Positions 1 to 9,416 are shown, counted from the first letter of the stretch. The stretch is DNA of 64,000 nucleotides from Achromobacter sp. HZ34 (GCF_002209485.1 NZ_NJIX01000002.1:186001-250000), one strand, 5' to 3'. Translations and numbers: made by a program. The notes: generated from the sequence alone by a model not told the origin.

Positions 1-2026
1 CTTGCAGGCCACCGTCCGCCGTGATGATCGTGTAGTTCGTCGACGGCGCGTAGCTGCCGTTCGAACCGATCTGCAGCACGGAACCCGCGAGCGTGGCAGC
101 GCCCAGGACGTGGACATTGTCGTGCGAGCCGTCGTCCGTGGCATCGACGCGATAGGTCGACCCGGACACGAATACAAGGTCGCCGTTCACGGTGAAGGTA
201 CCGATGGGATTCGAGGTGCTGCCGGGCGACAGCACGCCGGTGCTTTGAAGCGTAACCGCGCCCACATTGCCTGAGCCGGCCAGCGTGCCGGCAACTGACA
301 GCTTGCCCTGGATCTCCGAGTCGGCCAAGGTCAGGGTCTTGCCGGCCGCCACGTTGACGTATTGCACGTTGATAAAGGTCGACGACGTGTAGTCCGTGTT
401 GAAATTGACGGTGCCGGACGTGCCCGTCACCGAACCCATGATGGATCCCAGTACGACGCCGCCATTGATGTCCAGGGTCGAGTCACCCAGGCGCACGTCG
501 CCACCGATCGTGCCGGTGTTGGTGATGGTCAGCGGCGTCAGCGCGTTGGCGACGTCGACGGCGATAAAGGACCCGTTGCCGGCGATCATGCCGGTGTTGA
601 CGATGCCGCCGGTCACGGTGGAACTATCCACGACGATACCGGACGACACGGTGCCATGGTTGACGATGGCTCCCCCGACCGTGCTGTTCTGCCGCACGGA
701 GATGCCGGCACCCGCGACGGCCGAACCGGAAATGGTGCCATCGTTGACGATGTCGCCGGTGACGGAGGCATGATCCCGCAGGCTGACGCCGTTGATGCCG
801 TTGATTTCCCCAGTGTTGCGGATGGCGCCCGTCACGGTGGCCGTGCTATCCACTATCAAGGCGTTTCCGCTGGTCGATGTCAGGGTGCCGTCGTTGGAGA
901 TATCGCCAGTGATGACGGAACCGTCCGTCACCTGGAGGGCATTCCCGCTGGACACGATCTTGCCCTGCGTGCCGTTCTTGATCCCGCCCGTCACGTTGGA
1001 GACGTTGCCAACGACGATCCCTTCGTAGTTGAGGATAGTGCCGGTGTTCGAGATGCCGTTAGCCAGGATGGTGGCGCCGCTGATGTCCAGGCCTCTTATC
1101 GTCCCGTCCGTGCTCGTGATCGTACCTTCGTTGCTGACACCGTTCGTCACTTCCGCATCGGCGACCGCGATACCCTCCAGGGTGCCGGTCCAAAAGTTAT
1201 CGACGACGTTGATCTTCGACCCCTGGTCGATGGTGAACTGCCCGGCGCTCCTGAAGTTCGTGACCTGATTGTCGACGACGGTGTTGCTCAACACCAGGTC
1301 CTGCATCGTGCCGTTGTTCCAGACGTTGTTCTGCACGTGGCTGTCAGTAAACCGCACCACGGAACGCAGGCCTGGAGCATCGGACTGGATCGTGCCATCG
1401 TTATCGAAGGAATCGCCGATGGAAACATTGTTGAAGCTGATGGTGTCGAAGTTGAAGCGTGGGCCGGGTTGCGAGCTGATGACGCCGCTGCCGCCGTTGT
1501 AGAAGTTGCGGTCGATAACCGCATCGGTGATCGCAATCGCCGATCCGCCATTGCTTTGGATGATGTTGTAGTTCGCCACGTCTTGCGTGACGTGGGTATT
1601 GTTGATGCGCACAGCCGTGGCACCAAACAGGCCCGCGGTAGCGCTTGCATCCGCCTTGATGGTTCCCTGATTTGAAAAGTTGGCCAAAGTGTCGGCGTCG
1701 ATCGCCACGGCCGCAAGGTTGGCGCTGGTCGAACCGCCTGCCTGCACCAACACGCTGCCCGCCGTCTCGATGTCGATCCGGCCGACGGCACCTGTAGGCG
1801 CCATGAGGCCTACCTCCGCGCCGACAGGCGGCGCGATAGGACCATTGACGATGATCGATTCACCGGCGTTCAGGATGCAGACGGTATCCGAGCCGCCCGT
1901 GGGGACAGTCACAGTGCCGGAGCTGGCCGCAGGACAGCCCGCCGCCAGGGCTGCGGTACCCACGAGAGAGGACAAAGCGGAAGAGACGAGGATGGCGAGA
2001 GTACTGCGCGGAAAGAAGCGAGGCAT
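1..2026 (-). CDS. Autotransporter adhesin, N-terminal part (partial, runs off left edge)
   Basis: The frame opens at ATG 2026-2024 and has no stop down to base 1, so 675 residues are visible and the 3' end is missing. Residues 1 to about 30 form a Sec signal peptide (basic start, hydrophobic core, ALAAG-type cleavage site). The rest is a Gly/Asn/Thr/Val-rich passenger of the right-handed beta-helix type. Rungs of 21-28 residues repeat the pattern V-T-G-x-I-x-N-x-G-T, most clearly encoded at about 585-925 (for example VTGDISNDGT, VTGAIRNTGE, VTGGIVNTG). The segment next to the left edge (GSYAPSTNYTIITADGG) matches the stretch that usually precedes the C-terminal barrel of type Va autotransporters; the barrel itself would lie outside the window. 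Known role of the family: outer-membrane export of a surface adhesin or virulence factor. The specific ligand cannot be told. The long plus-strand frames here are antisense shadows. Confidence 0.85.
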   Translation of the reverse strand, partial: MPRFFPRSTLAILVSSALSSLVGTAALAAGCPAASSGTVTVPTGGSDTVCILNAGESIIVNGPIAPPVGAEVGLMAPTGAVGRIDIETAGSVLVQAGGSTSANLAAVAIDADTLANFSNQGTIKADASATAGLFGATAVRINNTHVTQDVANYNIIQSNGGSAIAITDAVIDRNFYNGGSGVISSQPGPRFNFDTISFNNVSIGDSFDNDGTIQSDAPGLRSVVRFTDSHVQNNVWNNGTMQDLVLSNTVVDNQVTNFRSAGQFTIDQGSKINVVDNFWTGTLEGIAVADAEVTNGVSNEGTITSTDGTIRGLDISGATILANGISNTGTILNYEGIVVGNVSNVTGGIKNGTQGKIVSSGNALQVTDGSVITGDISNDGTLTSTSGNALIVDSTATVTGAIRNTGEINGINGVSLRDHASVTGDIVNDGTISGSAVAGAGISVRQNSTVGGAIVNHGTVSSGIVVDSSTVTGGIVNTGMIAGNGSFIAVDVANALTPLTITNTGTIGGDVRLGDSTLDINGGVVLGSIMGSVTGTSGTVNFNTDYTSSTFINVQYVNVAAGKTLTLADSEIQGKLSVAGTLAGSGNVGAVTLQSTGVLSPGSTSNPIGTFTVNGDLVFVSGSTYRVDATDDGSHDNVHVLGAATLAGSVLQIGSNGSYAPSTNYTIITADGGLQ

Positions 2027-2344
2027 CTGTAGGGCTCTGATACGTTTGTTACGAAATTCAGATCCTATCTCAATTGTCCTGAGTTGTATCTTATTATTTT
2101 CCAATGTGTCTTTTTTTACTCGCGCCCGCGTCATGTGTTTCAGGACGCCGTAATGCGATGTAAAGAAGCCCCGGATGCACCACAGCATCCCTCGACGTCC
2201 CGGTTCGACGCACCGCCCGTCCACGGTCGCCAAAAATCTCTACCCCAACGTTCCGAACGCTTCGTTAGCACCACGCGCTACGGCCTGCCAGGGGCGCCAG
2301 GGCGGTCGCCCGATAGCCCCGCCAATCTCACAAAGCGCGGCGGT
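2027..2344 (-). promoter_or_regulatory. Non-coding upstream region of the autotransporter, with an A/T-rich patch
   Basis: This 318-base stretch holds no credible gene. About 2050-2130 is markedly A/T-rich compared with its surroundings and contains a run of seven T (2111-2117; seven A on the coding strand), where a promoter for the leftward autotransporter gene is expected. I could not fix convincing -35/-10 boxes. From about 2150 to 2344 I see nothing recognisable; it may hold the end of the leftward transcript that finishes at 2345. Confidence 0.35.
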
Positions 2345-3247
2345 TCAACCCGGGCCATCGCTGCCCGCGGCCAACAGCGGCACGATCACGTCACTGATCG
2401 GTGTCGGAATACGGTGAGTCCGGCCGAGCCTCTGTATGACGCCGTTGCGGCAGTCCCACTCCAGCGGCCTTCCCGCCTGTCGATCCGCGAGAATCGACGT
2501 GCCCATATCCGGGGGTGAATCGCGGAATCCATCCACCACGTCCTGGGCGACCTGATCGCCGAGCCTGGCGCCCTCGGCACGCGCGACCGCAAGACATTCT
2601 TTCGCATAAGCCAGCGCCAGCGCGCCGATATCGGCGCGGGCATACATCCCGGCGCGCCGGCCGGCCAACACCATCAATGCCGCCACTGCATTCTGTAGAA
2701 GCTTGCGCCAGGCGAGCGTGGCGAAGTCCGTTGCGGCTTCGACGGAACATCTCGTCCCGTGCAAGGCGGCGAGCACCACGCCGGCGGCCGGCGTGTCCGG
2801 CAACGTCAAGCGTGGAGCGCCCCGCAACCACACCGAAGCGTCGGATTCCCGCTGGGCGGGGAACCAGACCACCGCTGGCAAGACAGGATTGTCAGGCAGA
2901 TACCGCGCAAAATTCGCGCGTTGCTCCACGCCGTTCTGCAGCACGCAGACGACCGTATTCGCATGGCACAAGGCCGCCAGCCAAGCTGCCGCGGCCTCGA
3001 TCTGCGTGGCCTTGACCGCGACGAAGACCAGATCGAACGTCTTGCCCATCGTTGCCGGATCGGTGTGTACGGGACCCGGCACGACGATGCGTCCGCCATC
3101 GAACCGCAGCGCCAGCTGCGCATGGGCCGTGCGCCCACAAACCACCGGCGTACGACCGGCCTCATGCAGCGCCGCCGCCACGGTGGTTCCTATCGCCCCA
3201 GGACCGAGCAGGGCAATACTCAAATTCTCAAGATTCGTCATTGTCAT
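2345..3247 (-). CDS. Ketopantoate reductase family protein (ApbA/PanE-like)
   Basis: This 300-residue protein has the two-domain ketopantoate reductase build. An N-terminal Rossmann fold carries GPGAIG near residue 15 for NADPH binding, VAVKATQ marks the strand end, and the C-terminal helical domain contains WRKLLQN (catalytic lysine region) and a late SILADRQAGRPLEWD segment typical of the family. PanE reduces 2-dehydropantoate to pantoate, but many paralogues sit in catabolic operons and reduce other 2-oxo acids. Here it lies 29 bases after an EamA exporter, itself downstream of a LysR gene on the same strand, so it is more likely a specialised paralogue than the housekeeping panE. The substrate is unknown. 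Confidence 0.8.
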   Translation of the reverse strand: MTMTNLENLSIALLGPGAIGTTVAAALHEAGRTPVVCGRTAHAQLALRFDGGRIVVPGPVHTDPATMGKTFDLVFVAVKATQIEAAAAWLAALCHANTVVCVLQNGVEQRANFARYLPDNPVLPAVVWFPAQRESDASVWLRGAPRLTLPDTPAAGVVLAALHGTRCSVEAATDFATLAWRKLLQNAVAALMVLAGRRAGMYARADIGALALAYAKECLAVARAEGARLGDQVAQDVVDGFRDSPPDMGTSILADRQAGRPLEWDCRNGVIQRLGRTHRIPTPISDVIVPLLAAGSDGPG

Positions 3248-3276
3248 CCTTTACTAACCAACGGTACCCGGTGGCC

Positions 3277-4104
3277 TCAGCCGATAATGATCGTCCCGGC
3301 GGCGATCACCGCACAAGACAGTATCTTTCGTACCGTGAGCGTTTCACCCAAAAAGAAATAGCCGATCAAAGTGGCGAACAACACGCTGGTTTCACGCAAG
3401 GCCGACACCGCCCCCATCGGCGCGCGCGACATGGCATAGATGACAAGACCGTAAGCAAGGAGGGAGACGATACCGCCCGCCATGGAAGTGATGAATCCAG
3501 GGCGCGGGGTCACCAAATCCTTCACGCCGCGCAGCCCGATATATACCGCCGGCATCAATACCCCCCACAGGGCGCACATCCAGAACGTATAAGCCAGCGG
3601 CGCGCCAGACAAGCGCACACCAATTCCGTCCGTCACGCTATAGGCAGCGATAAAACAGCCAGTCCCGAGCGCAGAGCGCAGGCTTGGACTTGTGCGGGTG
3701 CGCCACTGGAAAGCGAGGGAAATGATTCCGCTCGACACAAGGGCAATGCCGATCAATGCCCGCCCCCCTACCCATTCCCCCGCGATGATGGCCGACGCCA
3801 GCGTCACCAACACCGGAGAGGTTCCACGTGCGACAGGATAGGTTTGACGGAAGTCGCCGTCCCTGTAGCTCCGCACCAGGAATAAGTTGTAGCCGACATG
3901 CAGCACTGCGGAAATGACCGCGTAGTTCCAGCTGATTCTTGCGGGAGGCGCCAGGAAAGTGGCCCCCAACGCGCTGACCCCCGCCACTGCCACGCACATG
4001 ACGGTCATCGACCATAATTTGTCCACGCCTGCACGCAGAAGCGCGTTCCAACTCGCATGCAGGAACGCAGCGAACAGCGTCAACGAGATGATGTAGGAGG
4101 GCAT
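3277..4104 (-). CDS. EamA/DMT-family transporter
   Basis: This is a 275-residue, very hydrophobic protein with about ten membrane segments arranged as two EamA repeats, the drug/metabolite transporter build. The second repeat ends with the family-typical GYFFLGETLTVRKI segment. Such carriers export amino acids or small metabolites across the inner membrane. I chose ATG 4104 (MPSYIISL) because it begins directly at the first membrane helix; a TTG seven codons upstream (4125) is an alternative. It lies 74 bases after the LysR gene stop and 29 bases before the PanE-like gene, all leftward, so the three are probably co-transcribed. The substrate is unknown. Confidence 0.8.
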   Translation of the reverse strand: MPSYIISLTLFAAFLHASWNALLRAGVDKLWSMTVMCVAVAGVSALGATFLAPPARISWNYAVISAVLHVGYNLFLVRSYRDGDFRQTYPVARGTSPVLVTLASAIIAGEWVGGRALIGIALVSSGIISLAFQWRTRTSPSLRSALGTGCFIAAYSVTDGIGVRLSGAPLAYTFWMCALWGVLMPAVYIGLRGVKDLVTPRPGFITSMAGGIVSLLAYGLVIYAMSRAPMGAVSALRETSVLFATLIGYFFLGETLTVRKILSCAVIAAGTIIIG

Positions 4105-4178
4105 GCGGAATGGTAGCCACCGCAAAGTGCCCTGGTAAGCGATAACTTTTCATATCTGCATGATCAAAAGCTCATGCA

Positions 4179-5084
4179 TCACTGATACCGGTGCTGTGCC
4201 TCTGCTGATTCCGCGAGCAGCCAATCGCGGAAGCTGACGACGTGGGGCTGTGACTCCGTCCCTTTTGGGCAAACGAAATAATAGGCAATCGGCGACGAGA
4301 ACGACACGTCGAACAACTTGATCAAGCTGCCATTCGCGATCTCCGATTCCACGTGTCCACTGCGCGCCAAGGCGATCCCCTGGCCCAGCAACGCCGCTTC
4401 TATCGTCATATTGGTATCGGCGAAACGGACGTTCTCTTTCAGTGCCGAGATGCCCAGTCCTGCATGCTTGAACCAACTCTCCCATTTCGGCACGACATCC
4501 GCGCCGTCTCGGGTAAGTAGCGGGTAGCGCAGCAGCTCGGCCGGCTCATGCGGCGTGCCAAAACGCTTTAACAGGTCGGGACTGGCGACGGGAAAAACCT
4601 GCTCCCGGAACATGAATTCAGAATGCAACGCCGGATAATTGCCGTGGCCGATCCGGATCGCAACGTCAGGCTCGCCGTCCGAAAAACGGATGGCCTTGTC
4701 CGTCGTTTCCAGCGTGATCAACAGTTCCGGATGCTGCTTCGACAGGCCCGGCAATCGTGGGAGCAGCCACTTGAGAGCGAAGGAGTAAGTCGTGCTCACC
4801 TTTAGTCGGATCTTGCCCTTCTGCGCCTTGAGATCGGCAAGCGTGGCTTCCAGATTCGTGAAGAATTCCCGGATGATGGGCGCCAGCGCCGCACCTGCCG
4901 GGGTAAGGCTCAATGTTTTACCCCGCTGGAACAACTGCAAGCCCCACATCTCCTCCAGATTCTTCAGCTGATGGCTGACCGCGCTTTGCGTGATGTGCAG
5001 TTCTTCCGACGCGGAAGTAAATGTTGCATGCCTCGTCGTAACCTCGAAGGCACGCAGCATGGCAGTAGGCGGCAAATCTCGCAT
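4179..5084 (-). CDS. LysR-family transcriptional regulator (GcvA-like)
   Basis: This 301-residue regulator has an N-terminal winged helix (LRAFEVTTRHATFTSASEEL, then ITQSAVSHQLKNLE) and a substrate-binding domain of two periplasmic-binding-protein-like lobes. The PPTAMLRAFE start and the SAVSHQ recognition helix are typical of the GcvA subgroup. It heads a leftward group with the EamA exporter and the PanE-like reductase and is the likely regulator of both; whether it also controls something across the gap at 5085-5199 is not evident. The effector is unknown. Confidence 0.88.
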   Translation of the reverse strand: MRDLPPTAMLRAFEVTTRHATFTSASEELHITQSAVSHQLKNLEEMWGLQLFQRGKTLSLTPAGAALAPIIREFFTNLEATLADLKAQKGKIRLKVSTTYSFALKWLLPRLPGLSKQHPELLITLETTDKAIRFSDGEPDVAIRIGHGNYPALHSEFMFREQVFPVASPDLLKRFGTPHEPAELLRYPLLTRDGADVVPKWESWFKHAGLGISALKENVRFADTNMTIEAALLGQGIALARSGHVESEIANGSLIKLFDVSFSSPIAYYFVCPKGTESQPHVVSFRDWLLAESAEAQHRYQ

Positions 5085-5199
5085 TCGCGGTTTCCTCGGG
5101 ATGCCGGATCGAGCTCCAGGATGAATAGAAGCTCATGACCAAGCATTCTAACGGTCACCGTGCCTATCCACCGCCAGGATGTAAGGAAACCACCTGCCG

Positions 5200-5787
5200 C
5201 TATCGCGCAGGCGTGTCGAAGCGGCCGGACGGTGCCCGAGCAGCCCTGCCTTCCAATCCTTCGGCGAGGCGCAGATGTTCCTTCATCATCGGCAGGTACT
5301 TCTTGGCGAATTCCTTCACGTCCGGATCTTTCGCATCCTTGGCGGCTTCCGCGAAAACATTCACCGCGTGCGTATGCGCGGTTGCTCCGATACGTTCCGC
5401 GTACTTGGTGTCGAAGCCAGTGTCCGCTACCTCCAACGCCTTCAACTCCAGTTTCTGGGTGGTCCCCGGTTCGCCAGGAAGCGGATAGCCCTTGGCCTTG
5501 GCCAGCGCGCCAAGCTGCTGGCTCATCGCGGTATGGTCCTTGATCATCCGATCGGCAAACCCCTTGATGTCGGCACTGCCGGATTTTTGCTGCGCCAGCT
5601 TGCTGCCCTCGATCTCGAATATTCCCGCGCGGGCAACATCGTCGAGAAAATCGCGATCCTTGGCGTCCAGTTTCTGTCCCTGCTGCGCGGACGCCCCAGG
5701 AGCAGGGCTTTGCGCGCACGCCCAGGGAGCGGCCAGGCACGTCGCGATGCTCAGCGCCAATACGGCGCCCTTATTTTTTATCCGCAT
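5200..5787 (-). CDS. DUF4142 family periplasmic protein
   Basis: The start is ATG 5787, preceded by a strong TAAGGAGAAC ribosome site; the open frame extends further upstream but without such a site. The 195-residue product has a signal peptide (MRIKNKG, hydrophobic core, cleavage near ACAQ) followed by an all-helical domain with FLDDVARAGIFEIEGSKLA, DIKGFADRMIKDHTAM and a late KEFAKKYLPMMKEHLRLAE, the DUF4142 pattern, a four-helix ferritin-like fold. Members are secreted or periplasmic and linked to stress conditions; no enzymatic role is established. It is divergent from the APC permease at 5939, with about 150 bases between them. Confidence 0.85.
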   Translation of the reverse strand: MRIKNKGAVLALSIATCLAAPWACAQSPAPGASAQQGQKLDAKDRDFLDDVARAGIFEIEGSKLAQQKSGSADIKGFADRMIKDHTAMSQQLGALAKAKGYPLPGEPGTTQKLELKALEVADTGFDTKYAERIGATAHTHAVNVFAEAAKDAKDPDVKEFAKKYLPMMKEHLRLAEGLEGRAARAPSGRFDTPAR

Positions 5788-5938
5788 TTCCGTTCTCCTT
5801 AAATCAAACATCGCAGCGATACGCAAAAAAGGTGCCGAAGCTCGGTCGCAATAACGACTGACGAGCGGAAACAAGTCGAAAGCATCGCAATGTTCAGGCT
5901 CGTGTCAATCTCACTGTATCCGGGAAGAGGAGACAATA

Positions 5939-7333
5939 ATGAGCACCGATAGCACGGCTGGCACGGGCACGCCCCTCAAACGCGTGATGGGGCCCAAACT
6001 CTTATTGCTGTTCATCGTGGGCGACATCCTGGGCACGGGTGTCTACGCGCTTACCGGCCAAGTCGCCGGGGAAGTTGGCGGCGCGGCCTGGCTGCCTTTC
6101 CTGATTGCCTTTGTCGTGGCGCTGCTGACCGCCTTCTCCTATCTGGAACTGGTGACCAAATATCCGAAAGCAGCCGGCGCCGCCTTGTACGTGCACAAGG
6201 CTTTCGGCGTGCACTTCTTGACGTTCATCGTCTGCTTCACAGTGATGTGTTCCGGCCTGACCTCGGCCGCCACGGCCTCGCGCGCCTTCTCCGCCAACCT
6301 GTTCGTGGCCTTGGGCATGGAACCCGACGCCACGGTCGTGACGCTGGGCGCGCTGGGCTTCATGTTGCTGGTGATGCTCGTCAACTTCCGCGGCGCCTCC
6401 GAGAGCGTAAAGGCAAACGTGGTGTTGACCCTGGTCGAATTGAGCGGCCTGCTGCTGGTGATCGTGCTGGGTTTCTGGGCGATGGCCGGCGGCCAGGCAG
6501 ACTTCTCGCGCGTCATCGCCTTCGAGACGCCGCAGGACAAGAGCGTGTTCCTGGCCGTGACCACGGCCACCGGCCTGGCCTTCTTCGCCATGGTGGGCTT
6601 CGAGGACTCCGTCAATATGGCCGAGGAAACGCACGAGCCGAACCGCATCTTCCCCAAAGTGATGCTGACCGGACTGGGTATCACCGCCGTCATCTATGTG
6701 CTGGTGTCGATCTGCGCGGTCGCATTGATCCCGGTCGGCGAGCTGGCCAAGAGTTCGACGCCACTGGTTCTGGTGGTGCAGCGGGCCGCCCCAAACCTGC
6801 CGATGGACAAGATCATGCCGGTCATCTCGATGTTCGCGGTGGCGAACTCGGCGTTGATCAATATGATGATGGCGAGCCGGCTGCTGTACGGCATGTCGCG
6901 CCAGGGCGTGCTGCCGGCCTTCCTGGCCGCCGTGCACAAGCGCACGCAGACGCCGTGGGTCGCCATCCTGTTCACCACCGCGCTGGGCCTGGGACTGATC
7001 GTCCTGGTCGCCAGCAGCAGCTCCGAGGCCATCCGCGCCTTGGGCGGCACCACGTCATTGCTGTTGCTGGGCGTATTCACCTTCGTCAACGTGGCGGTAC
7101 TGGTACTGCGGCGCGACCACGTCCAGCATGAACATTTCCGCATCGCCACGCTGATGCCCTGGCTCGGCGCCGCGGCCTGCCTGTTCCTGGTGCTGCCCGT
7201 CACCGGCCGCGACGTCATCCAGTATCAGGTCGCCGGCTGGCTGCTGGCGCTGGGCGTCGTGATGTGGGGCATCACCGTACTGACGCATCGCCAAGGCGTG
7301 GCGCGCCTGGATCCGGAGGAATTGAAGGAGTAG
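5939..7333 (+). CDS. APC-superfamily amino acid permease
   Basis: This is a 464-residue inner-membrane protein with about twelve predicted helices. The first helix carries the broken-helix motif FIVGDILGTGVYALTG that forms the substrate site in APC transporters, and GFEDSVNMAEE after helix 6 is the family signature loop. GAGGAG just before ATG is a good ribosome site. It probably takes up an amino acid or amine by proton symport; the substrate cannot be assigned. The next gene in the same direction, 127 bases on, is an amino-acid ABC receptor, which suggests a locus for amino-acid uptake. Confidence 0.85.
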   Translation: MSTDSTAGTGTPLKRVMGPKLLLLFIVGDILGTGVYALTGQVAGEVGGAAWLPFLIAFVVALLTAFSYLELVTKYPKAAGAALYVHKAFGVHFLTFIVCFTVMCSGLTSAATASRAFSANLFVALGMEPDATVVTLGALGFMLLVMLVNFRGASESVKANVVLTLVELSGLLLVIVLGFWAMAGGQADFSRVIAFETPQDKSVFLAVTTATGLAFFAMVGFEDSVNMAEETHEPNRIFPKVMLTGLGITAVIYVLVSICAVALIPVGELAKSSTPLVLVVQRAAPNLPMDKIMPVISMFAVANSALINMMMASRLLYGMSRQGVLPAFLAAVHKRTQTPWVAILFTTALGLGLIVLVASSSSEAIRALGGTTSLLLLGVFTFVNVAVLVLRRDHVQHEHFRIATLMPWLGAAACLFLVLPVTGRDVIQYQVAGWLLALGVVMWGITVLTHRQGVARLDPEELKE

Positions 7334-7460
7334 ATTCGGTAGCGGCAAGCCGGCGTGGACAAAAAGCCGGCCAGCCATGTCCTGCCCGCTCATAGTCCGT
7401 CCGGAAATTTGTTACGCTGCGATCCCCAATACCAAAATGCGCGGGGTCGCGCGATAAAAA

Positions 7461-8477
7461 ATGACGAGACTGAAGTTACTTGCGGTGGCTGCCACCCTGT
7501 CCCTCTCCTCCCTGGCCGCCCATGCCGGCGTGACCTTCGATGCAGTCAAGGCCAAGGGCTTTGTGCAATGCGGTGTTTCAACGGGCGTGGCCGGCTTCTC
7601 GATCGCCGACGGCAAGGGAAGCTTCAAGGGTCTGGACGTGGACCTGTGCCGCGCCCTCGCTGTCGCCATTTTCAACGACGCCAGCAAGGCCAAGATCACG
7701 GTGGTCAGCGCGTTGCAGCGCTTCACCGCCCTGCAGTCCGGCGAAGTGGATGTGCTGCCCCGCAACACCACCCTGACCCTGGCGCGCGATACCACCCTGG
7801 GCCTGATCGGCGTCGGCGTCAACTACTACGACAGCCAAGGCATCATGGTGAACAAGTCCCTGGGCGTGAAAAGCGCCAAGGAGCTGGACGGCGCCACAAT
7901 CTGCGTACAGCCCGGCACCACCACCGAGTTGAACCTGGCGGACTGGTTCCGTTCGCAGAAGATCACGCTCAAGCCGGTCGTGGTCGACACCATGGACGAG
8001 GTCATCCGCACGTTCGTCGTCGGCCGCTGCGATGCCTTCACCGGCGACAAGTCGCAACTGGCCGGTGCCCGCAGCACCCTGCAGAACCCGGAAAACTACG
8101 ACATCCTGCCGGAAAACTTCTCCAAGGAACCGCTGGGACCGATGGTGCGCCAGGGTGACGAGCAATGGTTCAACCTGGTCCGCTGGACCATGTTCGCCAT
8201 GCTGGAAGCCGAGGAATACGGCGTGACCTCCAAAAACGTCGATGAAATGCTCAAGAGCACCAATCCCAACGTGCAGCGCCTGCTGGGCGTAACGCCCGGC
8301 ATGGGCAAGAACCTGGGCATCGACGACAAGTGGGCCTACAACATCATCAAGACCATCGGCAACTACGGCGAAAGCTTCGAGAACAACGTGGGCCAAGGCA
8401 GCGCGTTGAAGCTGCCCCGTGGCTTGAACGCGTCCTACAAGGATGGCGGCCTGATGTACGGCTGGCCGGTGCGATAA
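7461..8477 (+). CDS. General L-amino acid ABC transporter receptor (AapJ-like), orphan
   Basis: This 338-residue protein has a signal peptide (residues 1-22, AHAG cleavage) and the solute-binding family 3 fold. The start of the mature part (VKAKGFVQCGVSTGVAGFS), the SGEVDVLPRNTTLTLARD segment and the late ending LKLPRGLN...GGLMYGWPVR closely fit AapJ/BztA, the periplasmic receptor of general L-amino acid importers. Those systems normally have two permeases and an ATPase directly downstream. Here the next gene is a convergent LysR, so the receptor stands alone and must borrow a membrane complex encoded elsewhere or serve as a sensor. Confidence 0.85.
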   Translation: MTRLKLLAVAATLSLSSLAAHAGVTFDAVKAKGFVQCGVSTGVAGFSIADGKGSFKGLDVDLCRALAVAIFNDASKAKITVVSALQRFTALQSGEVDVLPRNTTLTLARDTTLGLIGVGVNYYDSQGIMVNKSLGVKSAKELDGATICVQPGTTTELNLADWFRSQKITLKPVVVDTMDEVIRTFVVGRCDAFTGDKSQLAGARSTLQNPENYDILPENFSKEPLGPMVRQGDEQWFNLVRWTMFAMLEAEEYGVTSKNVDEMLKSTNPNVQRLLGVTPGMGKNLGIDDKWAYNIIKTIGNYGESFENNVGQGSALKLPRGLNASYKDGGLMYGWPVR

Positions 8478-8519
8478 GGGGCTGATGACTGAAGGGATGG
8501 CCGTCCAGGCGAGCCAGGA

Positions 8520-9416
8520 TCAAACCACGCCAACGGCCATCAACGCCCGCTTCAAATCCGGCACGGCCGGGTTGAGGCCATTCGCCCGATAGGCCACGTA
8601 AAGCGTCGAACGGGGCAGGACCCTGGCCCGCAAGGGCAGATACCGCACGCCGTTCGGACGCAATTCGCTGATTGACGCAGGAACCACGGCGACGCCCACC
8701 CCCGCCGCTACCGGCGTCAGCAAGGTAGGCAGCAGGCTTTCCATGACGATGTTCGGCATCACGCCGTTATCGCTGAACAGCTGATGCAGCAGCGCATGGA
8801 AATACTCTGACCTGGCGCGCACGAAACCGATCAATGGCAAGCCGGCCAATTCCGCGATATCCACATGATCGCGCCCGGCCAGCGCATGGTTGCCAGGCAC
8901 GGCAACGACCAGGGGCTCGGTATCGACGGCATCCATGCGCAGCTCATCGGCATCGATCGTGTCATGCCAACGGGTGACGGCGATATCGAGCCGGTCGCTG
9001 CGCAGCAGGTCCAGCAATGACGCGGTATCTCCCTCGATCATGGCCAGATGCACGCCAGGGTGATCCTGCCGATACATGCCCACGGCATCAGGCACCAACC
9101 GGTAGGCGCCGGTGGGCGTAAACCCGATGCGCAGCGAACCTGCTTCTCCCACCGCCACGCGCCGGGCTGCGGTCAAAGCCGCGTCGCCATCGTCCATCAG
9201 GCGCTTCAAGGCGTCCCGCAAGGCAGCCCCGGCGGCGGTCAGGCGCACCGTGCGGGTGGAGCGCTCGATCAGCGGCACCCCTACCCTTTCCTCGAACAGC
9301 CGCACCTGCTGGCTCAAGGGAGGCTGGCTCATATGCAGCTTCTGCGCGGCACGCCCGAAATGCAGTTCTTCGGCCACGGCCATGAAAGCGATGAGTTGAC
9401 GGGAAAAAAGGGCCAA
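8520..9416 (-). CDS. LysR-family transcriptional regulator
   Basis: This 298-residue protein begins with a LysR helix-turn-helix (FMAVAEELHFGRAAQKL, MSQPPLSQQVRLFEE) of the BenM/CatM/CbbR-like subgroup, followed by the two-lobe effector domain. Translation appears to start at TTG 9416-9414, preceded by GGAG; no nearby ATG would keep the DNA-binding domain whole. It is divergent from the Bug receptor/amidase pair at 9587-11884 and is the probable regulator of that pair. Confidence 0.88.
   Translation of the reverse strand: MALFSRQLIAFMAVAEELHFGRAAQKLHMSQPPLSQQVRLFEERVGVPLIERSTRTVRLTAAGAALRDALKRLMDDGDAALTAARRVAVGEAGSLRIGFTPTGAYRLVPDAVGMYRQDHPGVHLAMIEGDTASLLDLLRSDRLDIAVTRWHDTIDADELRMDAVDTEPLVVAVPGNHALAGRDHVDIAELAGLPLIGFVRARSEYFHALLHQLFSDNGVMPNIVMESLLPTLLTPVAAGVGVAVVPASISELRPNGVRYLPLRARVLPRSTLYVAYRANGLNPAVPDLKRALMAVGVV

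Noticed and set aside
362-1675. Long plus-strand open frame (437 codons) over the left end
   Set aside because: It is antisense to the autotransporter frame, is rich in odd Asp/Val/Gly/His runs and matches no family; the minus-strand frame has a signal peptide and beta-helix repeats.
7350-7378. GCCGGC repeat after the APC permease as terminator
   Set aside because: Six-pair stem with an eleven-base loop and no T-run on the plus strand.
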